A stretch of DNA of 39,743 bases. Source: Zygnema cylindricum. Its lineage: Eukaryota > Streptophyta > Zygnematophyceae > Zygnematales > Zygnemataceae. The DNA lies in the NCBI GenBank assembly GCA_037447655.1, contig JBBHKE010001806.1, positions 46,292-86,034 of the forward strand, given 5' to 3'. The translations under genes and the position numbers were made by a program. Below are positions 32,041-39,743 of the stretch, in pieces (within the stretch, counting starts at the first letter, position 1; each line of letters begins with the position of its first letter). The notes below the pieces were generated by a model. It was given only the letters and a program-made list of their open reading frames with translations. It was not told where the DNA came from and did not search any database.

Positions 32041-32829
32041 GGCCTACAGGTACATGAGAAGAGTGGCTATTCTCTGTCCACCAGTTTTAGTGTTGAATTC
32101 GTCATCAAAAGAGTCCATGTGGCCCTCGTATTTTTGTCCTATCTCGTAATGGAGGATTTGGAGGCCCTCACCATTTTCTGCACATAAAAACACACGTCTT
32201 TTTTTTTTGCTTAACCTTTCGATATCTTTTGATTTTTTAAAACAGGAGGTCTTTACTGTAAATAGCAATTATGTCCATATATATGCATATAAAAGATCTA
32301 TATGCATGCATATATTATTAGACACAAGTGACATAACATATACACATGTATGTAATATAACTTAAACTATTCTTTCCTTTCTTTCTCTACTCTTTTTCCT
32401 TTTCTTTTCCCTTTTCTTTTTCTTTTCCTTCTTTCCTTTCTCCTTTTATTCTTTTTTAGATTGTTGACAATAGTTATTGTCAATACCATAAAGGTAAGAG
32501 ATTGAGTTTTCTTCCGTCCACCTTTCTTTTCTTTTTCTTTTTTTTCTCCTTTCTCCTTCTTATTATTTTTCGTTTATCTTTTTTTGTTCTTTTTTTAGTT
32601 AATAGTTATTACCATAAGGAATAAAACTGAAGATCACAATCCTTTCCTCGATTCCTTTTCTATCTTTCTCCTTTCTCTTTTTAATAATTATCTTTAGTTT
32701 TTTCTTTTTCTTTATTTGGTTAATAGTTATTACCATAGGGAATAAAACTAAAAGTTGCAATTCTTTCCTCGATTCCCTTCACAATCGCATCTTGACCTCG
32801 CCTCAAAAAAGCTCCGGAACTCGTACGGA
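32041..32829. repeat. Pyrimidine-rich and AT-rich stretch with 121-bp tandem units
   Basis: 32360-32590 is rich in TTTCTTTTCC. A unit starting GTTAATAGTTATTACCATA at 32598 recurs at 32719 (period 121) with a following CTTTCCTCGATTCC. A more diverged copy lies near 32461. No coding is evident. Confidence 0.7.
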
Positions 32830-33351
32830 CCCTGGAGAAAAAAAGAAAGGGAGGGAGGGAGAGGGGGAGGGAGGGAGGGAGGTAGGGAAGGGGCGAGGGA
32901 GTGAGGGAGGAAGGAAGGAAGAGAGAGAGAGAACAAGAAAGAGAAAGAAGGAGAGAAAGGAGGGAAAGAAGAGAGACAAATAAACAGAACAAGAGAGAAA
33001 AGCAGAAGGAAAGTGAGGAAGAAAGAAAGGAAGAAAGAGAGAAAGAAAGAGTGAAAGAAATAGAGAAAGAAAAAGTCAAATAAAGAGAGAAAGAAAGAGA
33101 GAAAGAAAGAGGGAAAGAAAGAGAGAAAGAAAAAGAGAAAGAAAGAGGGAAAGAAAAAGAGAAAGAAAGAGGGAAAGAAAGAGAGAAAGAAAGAGAGAAA
33201 GAAAGAAAACAAAGATAACCAAAAGGAGGAGAATGGTAGAAAAGGGAAAGGCACATAGAAACAAAGACAAGACGAGAATGGAAGAGAGAGGAGGGAGAGA
33301 GGAGGGAGAGGGAGGGAGAGAGGGAGAGAGAGAGAGGGGAGAGAGAGAGAG

Positions 33352-33404
<53 letters not shown>

Positions 33405-33408
33405 ATCT
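32830..33408. repeat. GA-rich purine repeat (GGGAGG, GAAAGAAAGAGA and GAGAGA parts)
   Basis: Three sub-blocks occur in order: GGGAGGGA (32848-32920), GAAAGAAAGAGAG with a regular 12-18-base period (about 33015-33210), and GAGAGAGGAGAGAG (33280-33405). The long minus-strand open frame of 426 codons across 34000-32720 is Ser/Leu/Pro repeat translation and not a protein gene. Confidence 0.95.
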
Positions 33409-33512
33409 TACTCGCTGGGTACACTCCCCCCTGTAGCACTATCCACCACTGTGGATTTCTCCATACTGGGGGTGGCAAGCCGGATAAGATAGGCGCATTC
33501 CTGGGGGGTCTG
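33409..33512. other. Unique 104-bp island inside the purine array
   Basis: Mixed sequence with TGGGTACACTCCCCCC and ACTGGGGGTGGCAAGCC, bounded on both sides by GA repeats. It may mark the edge of an inserted or duplicated block. There is no homology elsewhere in the window. Confidence 0.6.
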
Positions 33513-33978
33513 GAGGGAGGGAGAGAGAGGGAGTGGGGAAGAGAGAGTGAGAGTGAGAGAGGGAGAGAGAGAGAGAGCGAGAGAGAGTGGAGAGAGAGAG
33601 GAAGAGTGAGAGGGGGGGAGAAAGAGAGAGAGGGAGAGAAAGAGGGGAAGAGAGCGAGGGGGAGAGAGGGAGGGAGAGCGGGAGAAGAGAGAGGCAGAGA
33701 TAGAGTGAGGGAGAGGGAGGCAGAGAGCGAGAGAAGGAGAGAGGGAGACAAAGAGGGAGAGGATGGGAGAGAGGGGGAGAGAGAGGGGGAGGGAGAGGGA
33801 GAGAGAGCGGGAGAGAGGGAGAAAAGAGAGAGGGAGAGAGGGAGCACGAGAGAGAGGAAGAGAGGAAAAAGAGGGATGGAGAGAGAGAGAAAGCGAGAGA
33901 GAGGAAGAGAGGAAAAAGAGGGATGGAGAGAGAGAGAAAGCGAGAGAGAGGAAGAGAGATAGAGAGGAAGGAAAATGA
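33513..33978. repeat. GA/GGGAGA purine repeat with a 54-bp higher-order duplication
   Basis: Near-pure purine. The segment GAAAAAGAGGGATGGAGAGA at about 33866 and 33910 recurs with the same neighbours, showing a local tandem duplication inside the simple repeat. Confidence 0.9.
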
Positions 33979-34154
33979 GGAAGATAGTTTTAGGACACAA
34001 TAATTAAAGAACGGGGATTCACAAATATTTGAAAAAAAAAAAAAAAGGTGCTGAAAAAATTCAATTTTTTCGTCCCTATACATGCTATATATTCGTTCTT
34101 TCTTACCCCTAAAAAGTACGCACAAAAAAAGTGATAAATTTTTAGCCCACTACT

Positions 34155-34332
34155 CTTTTCGTTTCTCTTTACTCCCTCCTCCCTTTCCTCTCTCCCCGCT
34201 CTCCTCCCTCTGCCCTCTCCCCTCTCCCCTCTCCACTCTCCCCTCGCCTTTCCCCCTCCCTCCCTCCCTCCCTCCCTCCCACCCCTCCCTCCCCTCCCTC
34301 CCTCCCTTTCTCTCCCTCGCCCTCTCCCTTTC
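34155..34332. repeat. CCCTCTCC/CCCTCC pyrimidine repeat
   Basis: The plus strand is almost pure pyrimidine, the reverse of the neighbouring tracts, with (CCCT)n at 34256-34310. The strand switch against the tract from 34590 gives an imperfect inverted arrangement. Confidence 0.95.
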
Positions 34333-34587
34333 GAAGGACAAAAAAACCCTAAAATTACCAGAAAATTGTGGAAGAGGGAAGCTCTCGGTTTCCATGAAAG
34401 GTGCTCGATCCACCTCTCCCTCTCCCCCTCCCGAGGGAAGTTTCCCGGAAGCTGCTCACTGGGAGACACAGGGGCAGGAGGCACAAAGAGACAAAAAAAG
34501 AAAAAGGCGTCAGAAAAAACAAAAGAAAATGATTGAAGAACGAAAGGTTGAAAAGTAATTTCAAAAAGTTGAAGATGTGGTTTGGCT

Positions 34588-35085
34588 GAGGGGGAGGGAG
34601 AGGGAGAGGAAAGGGGAGAGAGCGAAGGAGAGGGAGAGGGAGGAAAAGGGAAGAGGGGAGAGAGAGAGGAAAAGGGGAGAGGGAGAGGGAGAGGGAGAAA
34701 AAAGGGGAAAGGGAGAGAAAAGGGAAGTGGGAGAGGGAGAGAAAAGGGATGAGAGAGGGGAGAGGGAGAGGGAGGGAGATGGAGAGGGAGAGGGAGAGGG
34801 AGAGAAAAGGGGAAATGGGGGAGGGAGAGGGAGAGGGAGAGGGAGAGGGAGAAAAAAGGGGAAAGGGAGAGAAAAGGGAAGTGGGAGAGGGAGAGAAAAG
34901 GGGAGAGAGAGGGGAGAGGGAGAGGGTGAGGGAGAGGGAGAGGGAGAGGGAGAGGGAGAGAAAAGGGGAGAAGGAGAGGGAGAGGGAAAAAAAGGGGAGA
35001 AGGATAGGGGGGAAGGGGAGAGGGAGAGGGAGAGATAAGGGGAGAAGGAGCGGGAGAGGGAGAGGGAGAGCAGGAGAGCGGAAGT
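34588..35085. repeat. GGGAGA repeat, about 500 bp, with internal block duplications
   Basis: Regular GGGAGAGGGAGAGG hexamers interrupted by AAAAGGGGA. The block GGGAAAGGGAGAGAAAAGGG followed by AAGTGGGAGAGG occurs near 34706 and 34858, which shows unequal duplication of about 150 bases. Confidence 0.95.
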
Positions 35086-35656
35086 GGTGGAGAAGTTGAT
35101 ACTACTTCTACCATTATTCATTTATTTTCAATTAACCAATTAACCAATTCTTTAATTTTATTAATCAATTATTTTCCAATGCCTTCAAAAATTTCACAAT
35201 TTTAAAAGACACCCATTCAGTATGTCGATTTTTTAAAAAAATTAGGCAAAAAGAAACAAATAAATAAATATATAAGTAAATAAATAATGCCAGCTGTCAC
35301 ACACCTAGCACCCTTCCATCCAGTCGAACGCCCCTCGTTGACGTCAATGCCACGTATGCACGGAGCAGTAGAAACAAAAACAATACACGTGGCGACAATG
35401 TACCTGCACAGCGTGGCCATTTCCAGATGCTCACCGCACGTGTGAAGAGGTACAATGGCGAGTCGAGAGTAGAGACCTGGAGCTGACTCAGCAAGAGAAA
35501 TTAGCATATACTGAAAAAATTGCTATCGGTAAAGTACGAAAATTTAAAATTATATTTTGTTAAGCAAACGGAACAGCACCGTACAGCACAGTTCATAACA
35601 GTATAGTACAGTAAAGTACAGCTTTTTACAGTACAGTACTATGTAGTTCTGTACAG
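35086..35656. other. Intergenic region ending in GTACAG-rich sequence
   Basis: 35110-35210 is AT-rich with AATTAACCAATTAACCAATT. The minus-strand frame 35507-35217 has no recognised domain. 35575-35657 is full of GTACAG/CAGTA words (about ten), next to a transposon edge. Confidence 0.4.
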
Positions 35657-35658
35657 TA

Positions 35659-35857
35659 CACCGCGAATCGTTATTAGCGTTATGAACTCTATATCGGCAC
35701 CCCAAAATTTTGACATTAATACCTTAAATAGAATAAACTACACTATTTAAGGTCGTGGACTATAATCTGCCACGTCTCCTGGCACTAAATTAGAATGAAT
35801 GACGCTAATTTTTTCTTTACACTAATAATTTCTCAACGCTAATAACGATTCGCGGTG
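35659..35857. mobile_element. 199-bp TA-flanked MITE (TACACCG family, short form), second copy
   Basis: Ends CACCGCGAATCGTTATTAGCG and its complement, flanked by TA at 35657-35658 and 35858-35859. It has the same length and interior as 7982-8180, but its terminal repeats are cleaner, so it may be the younger copy. Confidence 0.85.
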
Positions 35858-35864
35858 TACCGTA

Positions 35865-36060
35865 CACCGCGAATCGTAATTAGAGTAAATTACTTTAATT
35901 CGGTCGCTCGAAATTTCGACTCTATCACATGAAATCGAGAAGACGAGTCTAATTTTTTCATTATTCTTTTTAAGTTAAAGTTTAATTAGCGTTTTTAATT
36001 CTAATATAGGTTTATTTTAAATAGTGTGGAGTACGGACAACCTCAGACCGTGCAAAATTG
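35865..36060. mobile_element. Left half of a TACACCG-family element
   Basis: It begins CACCGCGAATCGTAATTAGAG after TA and reaches AATAGTGTGGAGTACGGACA and CAGACCGTGCAAAATTGT, which match the interior of element B near 21125. The right half is missing. It is separated from the 199-bp MITE by only a few bases. Confidence 0.6.
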
Positions 36061-36948
36061 TTAAGTAAATCGGATAGCGTCGGATCAGGAACGGATTCCG
36101 GTTGCCATATTGAGGGGCCGGGGGGATTCGGGAGGTTGATTCAGAAAAAAAAAAAAAAAGGTTACGGCAGGGTAAACAAAAAACGAAAAAAAAATGAAAA
36201 TTCTGTACTATCTATACAATCCAACATTATTGTACTCTTTACTCTTGTTATGGTGGAAAGGTATAGGGGAGATGTACTACTAATTTAATACTTATTCAGG
36301 TACGGAGGGTATTTGGTAGCCGCGAGAAATCGAGTTTCAGTTAACTTTTTTTTTTCGTAAACGCGTTTCGGGTAACGGTTAACAATTTAGGAGCATGACA
36401 TAACCCGGTCGGGCGTCAAGTACTCAGATATTGAAAAAAAAAAATTTGTCGATTTCGCTTATCTAAAATTTTGACTTTTGGACCTTTGGAACATGGGTAT
36501 GTGAAACCACCCGTATGGGTTTCGAACAAGCCTCCATACATTTGTGGGACCTTCGACACCTCGCGGGATTGGGTATGTGAAATAGGGTTTTGTATTTAGG
36601 GTTGTTTAAAAAAAAAAAAACCAAAAACATATAAAATAAACCCTAAACATACGATCGCGTGGAGAATACGGGCGACGTAGAGCCCTTCGGCACCCCTACG
36701 AGGCTAAAAAGTTGCAAGATCCAGTACAGTATAAGACAGTCAGAGGTCACAATCGGGTACCCGAATCTGCACCCGATCCGTACCATATCGTCCGCGTCGG
36801 ACCCGGTATGGATTCGGGTGCCAAAGTTTTGGGGCCGGCCGGATTCGGCCGGGTGGTTGATAAAAAAAATATATAAAATCAAAAAACAAAAAACTCAAAG
36901 GTCTCGTAAGTATGTACCACTATAGTACTGTACAGTATGGGTTTGTTA
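36061..36948. repeat. Dispersed repeats: GGATTCGGGTGCC family and a 230-bp paired segment
   Basis: Copies of a GC-richer segment (GGATTCGGGTGCCAAA...GGGGCCGGCCGGATTC...GGTTGAT) lie near 36090-36175 (diverged), 36807-36865 and 38682-38735. Separately, about 36540-36770 (TTTGTGGGACC, AAACATACGATCGCGTG, GGCACCCCTACGAGGCT) is repeated at 37460-37735. No coding is evident. Confidence 0.65.
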
Positions 36949-37447
36949 CATAGTTCAAAAGTAGGCGCTTTTATGGTAGGCTTTTGGTAGGCGCACAAAA
37001 CTTGGCACAAAACTCGCGTAGAGTAGGCATACTGTATGTGTGAGCGTTTGTGCACACTTTTGTACGAACGTACGAATCTGACGTATGATCATAGTACAGA
37101 GCACGCCGCTGGACGAAATTTTCAGCGAACTAGCATTACGTAGGATAAGTTGTGTTATGGGCTTTTCAGTGATCTTCTTAGATCGCTACTTTGATCAGCG
37201 ACCGTCCGATCGTCCAAATCTGACGGTTTAAATAAAAAATACCTTAAAACTCACATTTTTTTTTGTCCGAATGTTTTTCAAATTTTAGACATGACGTTTA
37301 ATACTCTATCGATCGATGTGCAACTCAACCCGGTTACTATTTTTTTTCATTTGCGACCAATACAATATGGGTCTTAAGGTCATATTGTATGTTTTACATA
37401 CAATAGGCATATTGTATGGGCCTACTTTCACCTACTTTTGAACTACG
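36949..37447. mobile_element. hAT-type MITE, 499 bp
   Basis: Ends CATAGTTCAAAAGTAGGCG and the inverted CACCTACTTTTGAACTACG. The flanks are GTTTGTTA (36941-36948) and GTCTGTTA (37448-37455), an 8-bp duplication with one change. It shares with 457-751, in inverted orientation, the ACAATATG/CCTTAAGACC segment and the TCTTAGATCGCTACTTTGAT segment. Confidence 0.8.
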
Positions 37448-38856
37448 GTCTGTTACATTCCTTCAGTCATTTGCGGGACCCGTCCCGCAGACCCAAACAA
37501 AGGTCGTAATCGGGTATCTAAATTAGGGTTTATAGGATTAAGGTCATTTGGTTTTTGTTTTTTTAATAAAAAAAAACCAAGACCAAGTAAAAAATCTTAA
37601 ACATACGGTCGCGTGCAGAAAGCGGGAGGCCTGGGCGATGTGGACACCTTGGGCACCCCCTGCGAGACTCCGAAACCTTGATCCAATACTGTACTGTAGT
37701 GTTCACAATTAGAGGGTGTCCCCATGTAATCGGTACTTTGATAAAGTATTTTGGACTATAGTGAAGATTCGTCGTACTACTTTGAAGAGCGTCCCAATGT
37801 GCGAAAATGGAATCGAAACTTTGACATGTGACAGTTGTAGACGTAGGTACAACTTGTGACGATTGAAGACGACTACGAAACTTCTGACGATTGGTGACGC
37901 CAACAAAAACATCGACAGTGGTAGACGTCTAGATTTTTGTGAAATTGTAGATGTTTAGGGTTTGGTGACATTGTGACGTCACGCTCATTTGTGACAACGT
38001 CGACTTCACGGATTCAAGAACTTTCCTCCATGGTTTTCGGATTTCGTTTTTTCTACTTTTCTCACTCGACCTGCCATTTAAAAAAATCTTAAAAATTGTC
38101 AAAAATAATATTTTTAAAATATCTTTCATTTTATATCAATATTGTTGTGTCTCATTTTAAAAAGTGTGAGATACAAGCGATGGTGTGAGAGGGAGAGAGG
38201 AGAGGCGACGACGGCAAATTTTTTTGCAAAGGACCCATGATTGAAAGTGGAGGTCCGAGACCCCAAAAAAAAATTTTCCGTACATAGCGCGTGACGGGCA
38301 CGGAGGAAAATAGCGAGGACTCTCCTTCGTCCTAAAATTTTACAAATTGTGCGGCGCGTGCGCCGTTCGTTTTTCATTCGCTGTTTGGGCGGTACTTGAA
38401 CTAAAATCACCCCCTCTAGGTGATTTTGGAAGAAGTTTTTTTTTGGGCTAAATTCTCTTGCCCGGGGGTTGAAAAGGGGAAAACGCCAAAAGGAATTCAC
38501 ATGACGACAATCACGCCGTACATTCAAAGTATGAATTGACGTTCACTCTACTTTGGTAAAAAAGTTTTTTTGAACGGCTAAAGTTTTTGTCAAAGTTCCC
38601 TGAATTTTAGGGCAAAAAGACAGAGAAAAGTAGTTACTTTAAAACATGGGAACAACGTTTTTGTACTTTGTGATCTGGAACGGATTCGGGTGCCAAATTT
38701 TGGGGGCCGGCTGGATTCGACCGGTTGATTAAAAAAAATAATAGAAAATCAAGTACGGCCGGGTAAGCCCAGTAAACAAAAAAAATGTCGGATTCGGATT
38801 GTTGAAATTTTGACTTTTGTAACCTCTGACCACAGGAGAACAAGAAACTCTCAAAC
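37448..38856. other. Repeat-derived intergenic DNA
   Basis: 37460-37735 is the partner of 36540-36770. 37740-37990 has many GACG/GTGACG words. 38126-38527 is open on the minus strand for 133 codons, with basic residues and no recognised domain. 38682-38735 is a GGATTCGGGTGCC repeat copy. Confidence 0.4.
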
Positions 38857-39313
38857 CATAGTTCAAAAGTAGGTGACCGTACGCCCATACAATATGCCTA
38901 TTATATGCAAAACATACAATATGGCCTTAAGACCCATATTGTATTGGCCGCAAAATGAAATAAAATAGTAACAGGGCTGAGTTGCACATGGATCGATAGA
39001 GAATTAAACGTCATGTCTAAATTTGAAAAAAAAATAGGACAAAAAAATAATTTTATGTGAGTTTTGAGCGACTTTTTATTTATACCGTCAGATTTGGACG
39101 ATCTGACGGTCGTTGATGAAAGTAACGATCTAAGAAGATCACATGAAAAGCCCATAACACAACTTACGATAGGACTATCGTCAGATTTGGAATATCGGAC
39201 GGTCGCTGATGAAAGGAGCGATCTAAGAAGCTCACACGGAAAGCCCGTAACACAACTTACGCTAAAGGCGGCCTACAAAAGTCCTACCAAAAAACGCCTA
39301 CTTTTGAAATACT
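38857..39313. mobile_element. hAT-type MITE, about 457 bp, with internal duplication
   Basis: The left end is CATAGTTCAAAAGTAGGTG; the right end CGCCTACTTTTGAAATACT is slightly decayed. The internal segment GTCAGATTTGGACGATCTGA through CATAACACAACTTACG is present twice (about 39089-39172 and 39180-39265), whereas 457-751 has it once. The target duplication is not clear here. Confidence 0.7.
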
Positions 39314-39379
39314 CGTCAACAACCAAAAGTTCAAGAAATACTTCACAACAAGTGGAGTGGAGTCAGCATTGTAACACTA

Positions 39380-39597
39380 CACCGTGTATCGCTATCAGTG
39401 TTAATGTTTTTTTCGCCCCTTAAAACATCTTTTATCCGTACACACTTGTCCGGTTTTTGAATTTGAGACCGCCAATCGGAAGCTGAGAATCTTAGCTTTC
39501 AATCGCGACCGTCAGATCCACAATCCGACAAATATTTAAGGAGAAAAGATGTTTTAAGTGGGAGAAAAAGAATTAACCCTAATAGCGATTCACGGTG
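39380..39597. mobile_element. 218-bp TA-flanked MITE, second copy of the lipase-intron element
   Basis: Ends CACCGTGTATCGCTATCAGTG and the inverted CCTAATAGCGATTCACGGTG, flanked by TA. The interior (TTTGAGACCGCCAATC, AGCTGAGAATCTTA, GACCGTCAGATCCAC) matches 24259-24474 closely. Confidence 0.85.
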
Positions 39598-39612
39598 TAC
39601 CTTAGTACACTA

Positions 39613-39743
39613 CACCGCCAATCGTAATTAGTAGTGTTGTGTATCGGTAAAAAAGTTATCGCGATAACACCGATACCGATAATTATCAGTTATCGAACGG
39701 TCAGAGCTACCGATATATTTGTACTTTCTGTACTTTCTGTCCG
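39613..39743. mobile_element. Start of another TACACCG-family element, cut by the window end
   Basis: CACCGCCAATCGTAATTAG follows a TA at 39611-39612. The sequence then becomes rich in TTATCG/CGATAA/CCGATA words, including the palindrome GTTATCGCGATAAC at 39655-39668. The right end is outside the window. Confidence 0.4.

Noticed and set aside
32720-34000. Minus-strand open frame of 426 codons, and several frames of 60-370 codons across 31-35 kb
   Set aside because: They are translations of simple GA/GGGAGA repeats (Ser-Leu-Pro or Arg-Glu-Gly runs) on both strands and in several frames at once, with no domain and no biased third positions.
39655-39668. GTTATCGCGATAAC palindrome as an operator or origin
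   Set aside because: A single short palindrome in transposon-derived, TATCG-rich DNA, with no supporting neighbour.

Overview
The window is nuclear DNA of a eukaryote. Genes are split by GT-AG introns of about 160-690 bases, transposon remains are dense, intergenic DNA is AT-rich, and there is a stray mitochondrial gene fragment and a 10-N scaffold gap. I cannot name the species. The copia elements look plant-like (initiator-Met-type primer site, plant-style GAG-pre-integrase and RT), which fits an alga, plant or protist, but that is inference.

Layout. 1-3315 and 7619-10763 are two diverged copies of one unit of about 3 kb that carries a dead gag/protease-like reading frame on the minus strand. 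Each copy has its own later insertion of a small DNA transposon, and the other copy preserves the empty site. Between them, on the minus strand (7312-5716), lies a gene for a predicted secreted protein rich in Gly, Tyr and Arg. It is built from a tandem array of exon-plus-intron units, and further units downstream have decayed.

10764-19629 is Ty1/copia LTR retrotransposon sequence: a truncated 5' LTR, primer site, gag and pol with many lesions, then the gap, then a second 5'-truncated pol copy ending in a purine tract and a full-length-looking 3' LTR. A tRNA-like sequence follows. 20409-21509 holds two transposons back to back.

The main conserved gene is a nine-exon class-3 (diacylglycerol-type) lipase at 23378-27138. 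All intron phases agree and the model sums to 499 codons, but one in-frame TAA sits at a conserved Ser position just after the RGT motif. A possible two-exon gene for a 58-residue protein lies just upstream.

28076-29470 contains Harbinger-like elements, and 30117-30365 is a mitochondrial nad1 fragment. 31137-35090 is dominated by GGGAGA/GA-type purine repeats. 35600-39743 is a mosaic of small inverted-repeat transposons and dispersed repeats. No rRNA gene, intact tRNA gene or CRISPR array was seen. Apart from the lipase and the exon-array gene, almost everything recognisable is mobile DNA or its debris.
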